Shown here in pieces: positions 28,162 through 39,187 of a DNA stretch of 64,000 nt; position 1 is the first letter of the stretch, and each line of letters opens with the position of its first letter. Position numbers and translations under genes: made by a program. The DNA lies in assembly GCF_013426915.1 (NCBI RefSeq), contig NZ_AP023183.1, forward strand, positions 620,001 to 684,000. The letters run 5' to 3'. This DNA comes from Paraburkholderia sp. PGU19. Lineage in GTDB: Bacteria; Pseudomonadota; Gammaproteobacteria; Burkholderiales; Burkholderiaceae. The notes under the pieces are model-generated. The model had not been told where the DNA came from. It searched no databases and saw only the letters and a list, made by a program, of their open reading frames with translations.

Positions 28162-28467
28162 TCAGATTGACATCCTTAGGCAGAACCCGCGGCTATCGTT
28201 GGTTTGCAAACACGATGGGACATCCCGGTAGTTCGACGGGGGTGTGGCGAGTTCCGGCCGCCGGCCCGACGGCCCGTCGATATCCGTGAAAAGTGGTCGC
28301 ACCACCAGCCCTGCCGGTGCAGGCGGGAGGATCGCCACCGGCGGCGGCGTGGAAACGACAATCGCAATGACACGGGGCGCAGGCGTAACGATCGAAGCAC
28401 AACCGCCAAGCGCCATGGCGACGGTAGAAATCGCCAGACGGCAACAGGGGTAAAGACGGCGCTTCAT
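28162..28467 (-). CDS. Small lipoprotein, unknown function
   Basis: A 101-residue protein with a lipoprotein signal (RLAISTVAMALGGCAS). The mature part is proline- and valine-rich (VIAIVVSTPPPVAILPPAPAG) and ends with a short acidic segment and two cysteines. It resembles the next gene upstream in its VV-PP-V pattern, so the two may be distant duplicates. It starts 51 bases after that gene. I recognise no family. Confidence 0.6.
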   Translation of the reverse strand: MKRRLYPCCRLAISTVAMALGGCASIVTPAPRVIAIVVSTPPPVAILPPAPAGLVVRPLFTDIDGPSGRRPELATPPSNYRDVPSCLQTNDSRGFCLRMSI

Positions 28468-28517
28468 GCTGGCCACCGCTCGGGCGCATTGTATGAGTTG
28501 CATCGGGCGTACATCCG

Positions 28518-28781
28518 TCAGGCCTTTGCGGTGGCCGACGCTGCGCTTGCCGGTTTCGCCTCGCGAGGGCGGCTGCGGCGCCGCTGCCCACCAGCCGACC
28601 GCCCGCTGCGTTTACCTCCGTCATCAGGCTCAGCCAAAACAGGCGGAGGCGGCATCAGGACAAGCGGTGGCACGATTACGACGCCCAGCGGTCTGTCGCC
28701 CGGCGTGCCGGCGGCTACGGTGTTTGCTGCTACCGCACAGGCAGCAGAACTTGCGAGCAAAAGCAGCGTTCGCGGTTTCAT
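28518..28781 (-). CDS. Small exported protein, unknown function
   Basis: An 87-residue protein with a cleavable signal (MKPRTLLLLASSAACAVAAN). The mature part has PLGVVIVPPLVLMPPPPVLAE, followed by a very basic tail (GGQRRRSRPREAKPAS). The ATG is at 28779-28781. About 110 bases upstream lies a strong promoter with a perfect operator-like palindrome (28889-28927), so it is the first gene of a small leftward operon. No family recognised. Confidence 0.6.
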   Translation of the reverse strand: MKPRTLLLLASSAACAVAANTVAAGTPGDRPLGVVIVPPLVLMPPPPVLAEPDDGGKRSGRSAGGQRRRSRPREAKPASAASATAKA

Positions 28782-28888
28782 GGTCACCGTTAGAAATTGG
28801 CGGAGCACGCATGCGCCGCTTGTATGGTATTCGGACACCGCGCGCTTGCGCGGGTGGATCGGCGCACAGCTAACGTACAGATAATTCT

Positions 28889-28927
28889 CACTAGTGATTA
28901 TCTTATCACTAGTGTATATAATGTCAA
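28889..28927 (-). promoter_or_regulatory. Promoter D with perfect 10-base-arm palindrome
   Basis: The inverted repeat CACTAGTGAT (28889-28898) and ATCACTAGTG (28905-28914) has a six-base spacer. It overlaps a leftward promoter with TTGACA at 28922-28927 and TAAGAT or AAGATA 16-17 bases away. This is a typical repressor operator layout. Confidence 0.65.
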
Positions 28928-29073
28928 TCAAGTTGAGGCCAGCCCTATTTTTCTGGCTTGGCTGCCGTACATGATGCCGACATGAGCAGCGAAACAAACT
29001 ATTTCTTCATGTTGCGAAACCTTGCATCAAGATGTTGCATCTGCTGTCGGGCAGCCACCCGGCTCGATGGGAA

Positions 29074-29256
29074 TCAGTGCACGCGCAAGCTCGTTAACAC
29101 AAGCAGGCGCGCCAGTTCCAGTAACGCGTCGCCCAGCACGTCAATAGCACTGTTCGACGTGGACGCCGTTGCCGCACTGCGAAGCGCGTCCTGTACGATC
29201 TGATGGGCGTTTTCGGGATTCGCCTTCCCGATCCTGGCGATCAACTGCTTTTCCAT
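29074..29256 (-). CDS. Hypothetical protein, 60 residues
   Basis: A short, probably helical protein beginning MEKQLIARIGKANPENAHQI and ending with a leucine-rich helix (LGDALLELARLLVLTSL). AGGAG lies six bases upstream of the ATG at 29254-29256, which supports translation. No family recognised. It stands alone between promoter D and a decayed region. Confidence 0.55.
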   Translation of the reverse strand: MEKQLIARIGKANPENAHQIVQDALRSAATASTSNSAIDVLGDALLELARLLVLTSLRVH

Positions 29257-29728
29257 GAGTACTCCTGCGTGGGCAAAAAATATCAGCCACCGATGTGTGG
29301 TGACGGCGGGAAGTATATGTGCGTCAGACACTAAAACGACGACCGCAATTGTCTGTTGCCAGTTCGCCAATTAATGGGCAGATTCTCACCATGTTCGCAA
29401 TCCAGATTCCGACGGCCACGCACGCTCAACCGGACGCCAGTCCGCATGTCACATAGCAACACGGTCAAGCTCAGGCGCCGTCTCACTTGCCGGAACAATG
29501 ATGAGCGGCAGAGTCGAGCGTTCGCGCAGTTGACCTCATTCAAGGGGGTAAGACAGCAGACCTGTCTTCTGCACTTCATCCAGTAGGGCGTACGAACATC
29601 GCTCCCCTTTCAGCGACACTTTTGACGATGAAGATCATTTATGATATAGGAATCACACTTGATTTTATAGTTTCACAGCCATGCAAGGTTGGTATTTGAG
29701 GCCATACCGATGTTTGATCGTTTTGCCG
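29257..29728. other. Intergenic, AT-rich in part
   Basis: About 470 bases with no supported gene. An AT-rich block at 29625-29680 could be a promoter for something lost. Confidence 0.4.
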
Positions 29729-30390
29729 CTATGGGTGCGCGGGCGAAAAGACGCCTTCGCACATGTCATGCGTGAACATGACAAGGAAATAGAGACTGCA
29801 CAGGACAATGTCGAACCACACGAGTTCATAGGTCAGGAAGCGCGCAACGGCAATATACCCGCAGAGCAATGCGGCCAGAGCGCCCATGACGGCGGCGTGA
29901 ATCAAGCTGGCAAGCGTTGAACGTCCTTCGGGCGAGTCTCCTGCTGTAGCGGGCGCGGTTAGCCCGCGGCAACGAAGCACCGATGGTCAACGCGACGAGC
30001 AGTGCCACGAGACCGCGAGTGAAAATCGTGAGTTGAAGGCTGGTATCAACGGCTCTGTTGATCTGCTCGATACGCGACGGGATCAGCGATGGCCGGTAGC
30101 CGCCAGATTGGATGCCCTGTGCAGAGGAACGCGCCGCCAAGGCAGGCGACCAGCGAGCAATTGACGATATGCTTGACAAGTCCTTCGCTGAACGTCTGGA
30201 GGGCGGTCGACAAGACCTGTTGACCGGTAATGGCGAGGCCGGTCAGGTGTACCACACCGATCGCGGTTGCCAACGTTGCAAGTACGATACCGCGAAAGCA
30301 CTGCGCCGCTGTCGGCCTTCTGGAAGGCGCCGCAGGCAGAGCGATCCTAACGGGACGCGAGCGCGACGAGCAGAAGGAATTCGGTTGCAA
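29729..30390 (-). pseudogene. Probable decayed membrane protein
   Basis: Three leftward frames in succession give hydrophobic segments that look like one broken membrane protein. They are GIVLATLATAIGVVHLTGLA (from 30390), then FTRGLVALLVALTIGA, then AAVMGALAALLCGYIAVA and WFDIVLCSLYFLVMF (to 29729). Each frame change is abrupt and there is no intact alternative. I do not recognise the family. It could be several unrelated chance frames, though four consecutive membrane segments on one strand argue against that. Confidence 0.4.
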
Positions 30391-30674
30391 TCTGGTTTCC
30401 CGGTTCCCACATCGCTGTCGACGTCGTCGGCAACGCGTCGGCTCAGCGCATCCAGTTCAATCAGCTGGACGTCGCTGATTGCAGATTGCAGTGGAGGAAC
30501 GCTGTCTGATCCGGTCTTCTTTGCCCGGTTTTTGGCCGGCGAATTTTTGTTCCACGGGCAATCCCTTCGCAGATCATCAGTGGGCAGCCCGACACCGGCA
30601 ACTTGCCGATCGTGGGCGTCGACGACGATTTCATCCGTGAAGGAGCGGCAGGTGACGCCGATGAGCCACAAGCA

Positions 30675-31049
30675 CTACCAGACCGGAAACACGACATCGG
30701 GCTGCGGCGAAAACTGGATACCCGAGTCGGGACAGATCACGCGCCCCCGGACGGCGACTCGCTGGTTCAGGTAGGGCAACAGCAGAGTGGGGGCAGGCGT
30801 GCCTCCCTGGCCAAGCAGGATATCGGTCACCACCTTGTCGTTGCAGGGCGAGGTCGACGGGCGATCAAGCAGGATCGTCGTATAGTCGCCCGGCGCGTAT
30901 TGCCCGCTGCCACGCTGGATTGTTCCCGTGATCCAGATGTCGCCCTGCAGGGGCAACGTCCGCGAAGGTGGGCTGGCTGGCATGGTGCCTTCTGGCCATG
31001 CACTCGAGATTAGCGCCGCCATCGCAAGTACAGGTAACCGCTTTTTCAT
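30675..31049 (-). CDS. Small exported protein
   Basis: A 124-residue protein with a signal peptide (MKKRLPVLAMAALISSAWP). The mature part looks like a small beta barrel: PLQGDIWITGTIQRG, DYTTILLDRPS, and LNQRVAVRGRVICPDSGIQF, with two cysteines that could pair. This resembles DUF4431-type or OB-like periplasmic proteins, but the assignment is weak. It lies 155 bases downstream of the dnaK remnant on the same strand. Its function is not known. Confidence 0.6.
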   Translation of the reverse strand: MKKRLPVLAMAALISSAWPEGTMPASPPSRTLPLQGDIWITGTIQRGSGQYAPGDYTTILLDRPSTSPCNDKVVTDILLGQGGTPAPTLLLPYLNQRVAVRGRVICPDSGIQFSPQPDVVFPVW

Positions 31050-31203
31050 GGCAAAGACCTCTTTTCCTCAAGTACCGCGCCGGCGTGTACGCCACGAGGC
31101 GCGCTTCATGGCCCGGAGCACGACGCGCCGCACGCGTCGTCAATGGCCCGCTGTTGCTGAAGCAGGCGTCGGCCCGAAAAACGCCGACGTTCGGGTCAGG
31201 CGC

Positions 31204-33137
31204 TCACCGCTTCGTGTTGACCTCCCTGAACTCGGCGTCGATTACATCATCGTCCTGGCCTGTCTTCCCGGGCTCCTGCGATCGGGTCGGGGCGCCCGGG
31301 GCGCTTGCCTGCGCCTGCACGTCCGCGTACACCTTTTCACCGAGCCGCTGCGAGGCTGCCGCCAGCGCGCTCATCCGGGCGTCGATCTCGTCCCTGTCTG
31401 ATCCCTTCAGTGCGGCTTCGAGTGCTGTGATCGCAGCCTCGATCTTCGCCTTCTCCGCGGCACCCAGCTTTTCGCCGTATTCCCCAATGCCTTGCGCGTG
31501 GTGTGAACGAAGGCATCGCCCTGATTGCGCGCCTCGGCGAGCTCTCGCAACCGGTGGTCCTCCTCGGCGTGCGCCTGCGCGTCCCGCACCATCTTTTCGA
31601 TTTCCGCTTCGGACAGACCGGAACTGGCCTTGATGGTGATCCGGTTTTCCTTGCCCGTCGCCTTGTCTTTGGCCGACACGTGCAGGATCCCGTTCGCATC
31701 GATGTCGAAGGTCACGTCGATTTGCGGCACACCACGCGGTGCAGGCGCAACGCCTTCCAGCCTGAACTCGCCGAGCAGCTTGTTGCCGCTGGCCATCTCG
31801 CGTTCGCCCTGCCAGACCTTGATGGTGACCGCCGGCTGGTTGTCGTCGGCGGTCGAGAAGATCTCCGAGAACTTTGTGGGAATCGTGGTGTTCTTTTCAA
31901 TCATCTTCGTCATCACGCCACCGAGCGTTTCGATGCCGAGCGAGAGCGGCGTCACATCGAGCAGTAGCACGTCCTTGCGCTCGCCCGAGAGCACTGCCGC
32001 CTGGATCGCCGCCCCGACCGCGACCGCTTCATCCGGGTTGACGTCCTTGCGCGGCTCGCGTCCGAAAAATGTTCTGACCGTCTCTTGGACCCGCGGCATG
32101 CGAGTCATGCCGCCCACGAGGATCACGTCATCGACCCCGTCGGAGGTCAGGCCGGCATCCTTCAGTGCGGTGCGGCACGGCTCCATCGTCCGCTCAATCA
32201 GGTCTTCCACGAGCGATTCGAGTTTCGCGCGCGTAAGCTTCACGCTCAGGTGTTTCGGACCCGCTGCATCCGCCGTGATGTAGGGCAGGTTGATCTCGGT
32301 CTGCTGGGCCGACGACAGCTCGATCTTGGCCTTTTCGGCCGCTTCCTTCAGGCGCTGCAGTGCGAGCACGTCCTTCGACAGGTCGACGCCCTGCTCCTTC
32401 CTGGACTCGCTGACGACGTGGTCGATGATGCGCTGGTCGAAGTCTTCACCGCCAAGGAACGTATCGCCATTCGTCGACAGCACTTCGAACTGCTTTTCTC
32501 CATGGACGTCGGCGATTTCAATCAGGGAAATGTCGAAGGTGCCGCCGCCGAGATCAAATACGGCAATCTTGCGGTCGCGGTTTTCCTGCCGGTCCAGACC
32601 GAACGCAAGCGCGGCCGCCGTTGGCTCGTTGATGATGCGCCTGACTTCGAGACCGGCGATGCGGCCCGCGTCCTTCGTGGCCTGGCGCTGGCTGTCGTTG
32701 AAGTACGCCGGGACCGTAATGACGGCTTCCGTGACCGTCTCGCCCAGATAGTCTTCGGCCGTCTTCTTCATCTTGCGCAGGACTTCCGCTGACACCTGCG
32801 ACGGCGCGAGCTTCTGGTCGAGTGCTTCGACCCACGCATCGCCGTTGTCGTGCCTGATGATCCTGTACGGCATCAGGCCGATGTCCTTCTGAACTTCTTT
32901 TTCGTCGAAACGGCGGCCGATCAGGCGCTTGACCGCGAATAGCGTGTTCTTCGGGTTGGTGACCGACTGTCGCCTGGCGGGCGCGCCCACCAGGATTTCA
33001 TTGTCGTCCAGATACGCGACAACAGACGGCGTCGTGCGCGCCCCTTCCGAGTTTTCTATCACCTTGACCTGCGTGCCTTCCATCAGTGCCACGCACGAAT
33101 TCGTGGTACCGAGATCGATGCCGATGATCTTGCCCAT
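31204..33137 (-). pseudogene. dnaK: DnaK (Hsp70), second copy, frameshifted near the C-terminus
   Basis: The ATPase domain is complete: [29 protein letters not shown] and the segment ending [10 protein letters not shown]. The substrate domain is present with [14 protein letters not shown]. After TTRKALG the frame breaks. One G is missing from a GGGG run (31482-31485 on the plus strand as CCCC). In the next frame, [17 protein letters not shown] continues to the normal bacterial end, with [12 protein letters not shown] at the tail, and stops at 31204. The full protein would be about 644 residues, normal for DnaK. The truncated product would lack part of the lid domain. The start is ATG 33135-33137. 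It is the last gene of a groES-groEL-dnaK operon whose three members are all damaged. Confidence 0.88.
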
Positions 33138-33214
33138 GATGTCTTCGCCCATGCTCAAGGATTTCACCCTGTCCCGCTCGTCCCGACATGCGCCGTCGCC
33201 GTTCGGCACGTGAT

Positions 33215-35189
<1,975 letters not shown>

Positions 35190-35309
35190 GTCCTGCTCCC
35201 TCTGATCAGATCACAAATGGCTCTGCGGATCGGGAGGGCGACGCGCCCCAGTGCGTGACCGTTCACCCTGGCCTGTTGCGGACAGCCGCATGGCCGGGTT
35301 CGGACGATT

Positions 35310-35515
35310 TCAGGGGCGCTCCGACCCGACCGAGCGCGGTTCGCCGTCGCACGTGTGGCGCTCGAGGCTGTCCGTCGTGTGGTCGCGGGACGGCGCGAAG
35401 GCGCCCAGGTGCACGCCATGGGATCGCAAGCCGGAAAGGTCTGCTGCAGCGCCTCGTCGAGTAGCCGGTCGATGTCATCGATGCCGTTTCGCTTCGATGT
35501 CGTGGTGGGTTTCAT
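35310..35515 (-). pseudogene. Small conserved protein, frameshifted
   Basis: The N-terminal frame gives GIDDIDRLLDEALQQTFPACDPMA, a pattern seen in small uncharacterised Burkholderia stress-island proteins (usually TFPASDP). After DPMA the original frame gives an arginine-rich chance tail. The next frame gives VHLGAFAPSRDHTTDSLER to GSERP and a stop at 35310, which looks like the genuine end. One G seems to be missing at about 35414-35416. The open original frame overlaps the groES start by four bases. Function unknown. Confidence 0.55.
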
Positions 35516-35553
35516 CGCAGTTCTCCCTTTCTGCGTTTCCCGCGCGGCGAAAT

Positions 35554-36705
35554 TCAGGGCCGTCCACCTTCTGACTCCGGGACACCGCGCAGTGTCGCCT
35601 CGTCAAATTCATGCGACAGCCGGGACGCCGGTGGCAGCACGCCCGGCACGACATAACCGGCGGCCTCGTCCGAGCTCTGGGGTGCCAGCCGCAGGTCGGC
35701 AAGGCGGGCCCGCAAAAAAGCATCAGCATGCGCGAGCCTGCGCTCAAGCTCCTCCTCCGTCACGCCCAGGACCTGCGCGGCAGGGCCTGCGGCCAGACCT
35801 TCGAGACGGCAAAGCACGACGGCCCGGCGCCAGGGCGCGGGCAGCTCCGACAGAAGCGTCGCCAGCAGTTCGCGCAGTTCCCTCTCGCTCACGGCCTCCT
35901 CGGGCGTACCGTCCGTTGACGGCATCACGTCCTCGACACGCAGGATTTCGTCGGGTTGCCAGTATTCGAACAGCACCTCGTCGGTGTCCTCGCGCGGCTC
36001 GCGCAGCTGGACGGGCAGTCTGCCCTCCAGTGAGATACAGCGGCCTTCCTCGCTCTGGCGACGGGTCACTTCCTCGGCCAGCACTTCCAGCGCGATCTGG
36101 TAAAGCCACTGCAGCGGTTTGAGCCGGTGCGGGCGTGCTGCCCGCTGCTCGCACGCACGGGCCAGTGTTTCGTCGGCGATCTCGTCGGCCAACGGGTCGC
36201 CTGGGGCGAGATCACCGCTTGCCTGCAGGTGCGAGAGTTCTCGCTGCACAAAGCGCTGCAGCGGCGCGAGCAGGGGGCGAACGAGTTCGCCGAAAGACGC
36301 CATCCCGGCGTCGCCGTGTGCGGTCAGCGCGGTCCTGAGCTGTCGAAGCCCGGCACGTCGCTCCTTGCGGCGCCACGCGTCTTCGTGACGCAGATGCGCG
36401 ATGTGCCGTTCGGTCTGCCGCTCCAGCTCCTTGAGGGCGTGATCGACCGCCTGTTCCAGCCCGGACGATTCGTCCCCGCACGTAAGCGTTGCGCCCGGCA
36501 GCCCCAGCTGGAGCCGGACCCGGTATAGGCTGCGATGCAGGCTGCGATGCCGGCTCCTCTCCAGCGTCGCGCGCAGACGGACCAGGCCGGGCGGAAAGTG
36601 CGACAGATGCGCTGCCAGGCGCCGTTCAGCGAGCCTGCAGATCAGCGCTTCGAACCCAGGACGGGAGAGCTTCGGAACGTTCCGGTAACTGATGGCCATT
36701 TTCAT
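35554..36705 (-). CDS. HPF/RaiA-like domain fused to a sigma-70-like factor
   Basis: A 383-residue protein made of two recognisable halves. Residues 1-115 resemble ribosome-hibernation factors (HPF/RaiA): ISYRNVPKLSRPGFEALIC, the strand LYRVRLQLGLPGATLTCG, and the final helix LEQAVDHALKELERQTERH. Residues 140-345 look like a sigma-70 factor. Region 2 contains LAPLQRFVQRELSHLQASG and DEIADETLARACEQRAARP, and region 4 contains RELLATLLSELPAPWRRAVV and AQVLGVTEEELERRLAHA. An intact reading frame spans both. It starts at ATG 36703-36705, with AGG about eight bases upstream. Next to groES, groEL and dnaK, it probably ties ribosome inactivation to stress transcription, but that is inference. Whether the sigma half binds RNA polymerase is unknown. 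Confidence 0.75.
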   Translation of the reverse strand: MKMAISYRNVPKLSRPGFEALICRLAERRLAAHLSHFPPGLVRLRATLERSRHRSLHRSLYRVRLQLGLPGATLTCGDESSGLEQAVDHALKELERQTERHIAHLRHEDAWRRKERRAGLRQLRTALTAHGDAGMASFGELVRPLLAPLQRFVQRELSHLQASGDLAPGDPLADEIADETLARACEQRAARPHRLKPLQWLYQIALEVLAEEVTRRQSEEGRCISLEGRLPVQLREPREDTDEVLFEYWQPDEILRVEDVMPSTDGTPEEAVSERELRELLATLLSELPAPWRRAVVLCRLEGLAAGPAAQVLGVTEEELERRLAHADAFLRARLADLRLAPQSSDEAAGYVVPGVLPPASRLSHEFDEATLRGVPESEGGRP

Positions 36706-36726
36706 GTCAAACCTGCCCCTATCCCG

Positions 36727-36855
36727 CTACACCCACTGCACTCCGATGGCGGTGCCGAACCCGTTCACACCGGGGCGCGCCAGCATGAAGGTCCGGCGTC
36801 CCCAGGACGCCAGCTCTTTCGCCGCAATCTGGCGTGCCTTCATCCGGTCGTTCAT
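36727..36855 (-). CDS. Small ORF, 42 residues
   Basis: The leftward ATG at 36853-36855 opens a 42-codon frame beginning MNDRMKARQIAAKELASWG and ending GVNGFGTAIGVQWV. AAGG lies about eight bases upstream. It ends 22 bases before the HPF-sigma start, so it could be the operon's first gene. Coding is suggested by composition only. Confidence 0.4.
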   Translation of the reverse strand: MNDRMKARQIAAKELASWGRRTFMLARPGVNGFGTAIGVQWV

Positions 36856-36994
36856 GGCCGCCTTTATCAATTACGCTAGTTATCCTGCCTACAGTTCGAC
36901 AACAACAGCCCGGATCGAGCAATACAAAACTCACGGTGCCATGAAACCTGTGCAGGCGAGCGCACATGTCGTGGCGATGCGCCGCGATCACCCA

Positions 36995-37519
36995 TCAACC
37001 CGTGCCCGCGGTGCCACCCGCATCTGGCTTCTGTTCTTCCAGACTCAGGTACGTCTCAGCCGCCACCAGCCCGAACAGGATGTGATTGAGGAAATTCACT
37101 CCGCTTCGGGCGTCGGCAAACCATGGGAACAGCTGCGTCATGCCGTAGTAGTTGACCACGTACAAGAGCACGCCGAATGCGGCCCCCACCAGCGATGCCA
37201 TTTCAACGCTGGAATCCAGGCTGAATGGCGCCATGATCACCGCCAGAATGACAGCAAAGAGGATCGACAGCACGAAGTGCGTCACCAGCGCCATCAGCAT
37301 GATGCCCAGTGCGAACGTAGCCGGTTGTGCGAGCGCGCCGCGCCCCATCACGATCGCCGCAGTCGTGCGCCACGGCCCCCACAGGCTTTGTCCTGCGACG
37401 GCCGTGGCGAAGAGTTCGATTACCAGGAAAACCGCGCTCGCCACGCAGCCGCCGATGAGCGCTGCGCGCCAGTCGGGCAGGCGCCGAACAAAATGGTGCG
37501 AATGCATATGAAGTTCCAT
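36995..37519 (-). CDS. Small integral membrane protein
   Basis: A 174-residue protein with a histidine-rich start (MELHMHSHHF) and four predicted membrane segments: ALIGGCVASAVFLVIELF, ATFALGIMLMALVTHFVL, SILFAVILAVIMAPF and LVGAAFGVLLYVVNYYG. GAGGAGG precedes the chosen ATG at 37517-37519 with proper spacing; two upstream in-frame ATGs are less well placed. No enzyme motif is visible. It sits in the stress island, leftward, with its own upstream space. Function unknown. Confidence 0.7.
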   Translation of the reverse strand: MELHMHSHHFVRRLPDWRAALIGGCVASAVFLVIELFATAVAGQSLWGPWRTTAAIVMGRGALAQPATFALGIMLMALVTHFVLSILFAVILAVIMAPFSLDSSVEMASLVGAAFGVLLYVVNYYGMTQLFPWFADARSGVNFLNHILFGLVAAETYLSLEEQKPDAGGTAGTG

Positions 37520-37602
37520 CATGACCTCCTCGCCACTCATCACAATCTGCATTCCCCCTGCCTGCGCGCCCCCCCTTTGATCAGTTCTATCAGCGAGGCA
37601 GT

Positions 37603-37890
37603 TCAGGCCGCCTCCGGAACATCTGATGGCGGCCCACCAACCGGACGATGGTCGACAAGCCTGACTGCGTATGCAAGCGCGTCCGCTTCGGCTTCATCGC
37701 GACTGGGCCGTCGCTGGCCGGGCCGGCGCAGAGTCTAGTCCACGACAGTCTCGCCGTCCCGGCCAATCTGCACGAACGCCGCATCCTCCGCCCTACCGGC
37801 CATATCCGGCGCGCCCCCACCGTGACAGACGAGGAGCGTGCGCAGACGAATTTCGTAGCCACTGCACGTTTCGATTCTCACGCTGTTCAT
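37603..37890 (-). pseudogene. Small conserved protein with an in-frame TAG
   Basis: The leftward ATG at 37888-37890 opens MNSVRIETCSGYEIRLRTLL and continues to IGRDGETVVD, where TAG (37735-37737) interrupts. The same frame then continues TLRRPGQRRPSRDEAEADAL to PPSDVPEAA and stops at 37603. The related protein at 40118 has DGTVLADWHLPRY at the corresponding place, so a tryptophan TGG appears to have become TAG. The family is uncharacterised: a small beta sheet followed by one long helix (DEAEADALAYAVRLVD). A 51-residue truncated product is the alternative. Confidence 0.6.
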
Positions 37891-38019
37891 TGCATCCCCC
37901 TTTCAGGCAAGTAGGATATCCAGGCGTTTTGCGCAATGTCCGCAGCCTGTCCGCCGGCCGCGACGTCGGATGAACGCTCACGCGGCGGCCGTAGTTCGGA
38001 CCGCCGTGAAACGCTGCTA

Positions 38020-38202
38020 TTAAGCAGACGCACGTCTCGTCCGGTGTCGGCGAACGGACTGTCGCATGGCGGTAAGGCGCGCCGACAGCGTGCGTTGGAT
38101 ATGCCTGGAGAGCACCCGGAAAACGCGGGGAAGGACGCCGGCCTGACGGCTTAAGCGCACGGTCGGGCGCGGGAAAAACGGGCGTGAATTGAGGTCGCTC
38201 AT
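38020..38202 (-). CDS. Small very basic protein behind structured leader 3
   Basis: A 60-residue protein starting MSDLNSRPFFPRPTVRLSRQ. It is rich in arginine (about one residue in four) and ends RHRTRRASA. GGAG lies six bases before the ATG at 38200-38202. The upstream 160 bases are the third copy of the conserved sigma32-like promoter and leader. Its N-terminus (MSDLNSRPF) resembles MSNFSSAPF of the small protein behind leader 2. The charge suggests nucleic-acid or ribosome binding, without direct evidence. Confidence 0.6.
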   Translation of the reverse strand: MSDLNSRPFFPRPTVRLSRQAGVLPRVFRVLSRHIQRTLSARLTAMRQSVRRHRTRRASA

Positions 38203-38368
38203 CGTCATCTCCTTTGACGCAGCAAGGAAGAGAACGGGCTTGCGCGCTCCAGTTCGCCTGCCATGCTGCGGGGCAAACAAATCGAAACACGCAGTGTGCA
38301 ACCGGTAGGGGATTGGGCACACTGCCTGAGCTGGATATAACTTAGCTTCACTGATTAAAAATTTCAAG
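38203..38368 (-). promoter_or_regulatory. Leader 3: sigma32-like promoter plus conserved structured 5' leader
   Basis: Leftward CTTGAAA (38362-38368) is followed about 15 bases later by GCTAAGTTA. The block GCTCAGGCAGT comes next, then a hairpin with 8-base stem (CAGTGTGC / GCACACTG). A 23-base block at 38272-38294, read on the minus strand as CTGCGTGTTTCGATTTG plus TTTGCC, is identical in all three leaders. ACTGGAGCGCG follows. Near the start codon, TCCTT can pair with AAGGA of the ribosome binding site. Confidence 0.65.
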
Positions 38369-38556
38369 TTACACCGCGCTTCAGATTTGCGGGCGGCGCC
38401 GCGTCGTGTATCGGCCGTACGACGGCGCACAATGCATGCTGTTCGCACGGGCGCCAGGGAATCGTCAGAACGTTGCGCGTTCAGGGGCATGGCGAGGGGC
38501 AGCCGCCTGTCCCAAAAGGACGGGCGTCCCGCTCTCCCTCTGCTGAAATTGCCGCG

Positions 38557-38940
38557 TCACTGCGGCGGCGGCGCCGTACCCAGCTTTTCGGCGAGCATCC
38601 TCTCGTACACGCCAAAGTGCAGATCCACCTCGGACTGCACCACTGTCGTGACGATCAGGTTGATGTGGTCCGGTGGCAAACCGAGCACGCCCGCGATAAA
38701 CGTTTCGAGCTGCGGCGCACAGATCTTGTCCTTCGCGATGGTCGTGCCGATCGTGACTTCGTAGATCTTTTCCTGCCGGCAGACCACTTCCACCAGGCGC
38801 GCGCGGGCGCTCATGTTGTTGTCGACCGCGATGCGGACGACCTCCACCGCCTTGCGCATGGCTTCCGTTGGAAAGCCTCTGGTCGAGCGCAGCCGAACGC
38901 GATGCGGGCCCAGAGTCAACCAGTCGGTATCGAATTCCAT
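38557..38940 (-). CDS. Hypothetical protein, 127 residues
   Basis: The protein begins MEFDTDWLTLGPHRVRLRST and ends with a glutamine/proline tail. It contains MRKAVEVVRIAVDNNMSARA, then KIYEVTIGTTIAKDKICAP and INLIVTTVVQSEVDLHFG, an alternating helix-strand pattern. A purine-rich site (GGAGGACATC) precedes the ATG. It is divergent from the Hsp20 gene at 39.2 kb, separated by 250 bases that hold leader 1. I know no family for it. Confidence 0.6.
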   Translation of the reverse strand: MEFDTDWLTLGPHRVRLRSTRGFPTEAMRKAVEVVRIAVDNNMSARARLVEVVCRQEKIYEVTIGTTIAKDKICAPQLETFIAGVLGLPPDHINLIVTTVVQSEVDLHFGVYERMLAEKLGTAPPPQ

Positions 38941-39022
38941 GATGTCCTCCCGTCGTCAGACCGCTTCGTCCGCGATGATAGGAGTGGCCCAAAAATTTTC
39001 AAGAGATGGCCTCGCTTCTACC

Positions 39023-39187
39023 CTTGAAAAATCCGTTGGAGGGCCTATCTTAGGTTTCGCTCAGGCAGTCGTGCGGTGCTCGACCGGCCGCACGCTGCGT
39101 GTTTCGATTTGTTTGCCAGACGCTGGCAGGCGAACTGGAGCGCGTAGGCCCGTTCGCCTCCATGCGTGATTCGAGGAGGACAGCATC
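39023..39187 (+). promoter_or_regulatory. Leader 1: sigma32-like promoter and candidate RNA thermometer of hsp20
   Basis: CTTGAAA (39023-39029) and CCTATCTTA (39044-39052) are 14 bases apart, close to the sigma32 consensus. The leader holds GCTCAGGCAGT, a hairpin (GTGCGG / CCGCAC), the invariant 23-base block (39095-39117), a TGCCAG / CTGGCA hairpin and ACTGGAGCGCG. CCTCC (39157-39161) can pair with GGAGG (39175-39179) of the ribosome binding site, hiding it at low temperature. Confidence 0.7.

Noticed and set aside
36692..37738. Long rightward open frame of 348 codons
   Set aside because: It is antisense to the membrane-protein gene and the small TAG-containing gene, which have good starts and family-like sequence. 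Its own protein is low in hydrophobic pattern and looks like a shadow.
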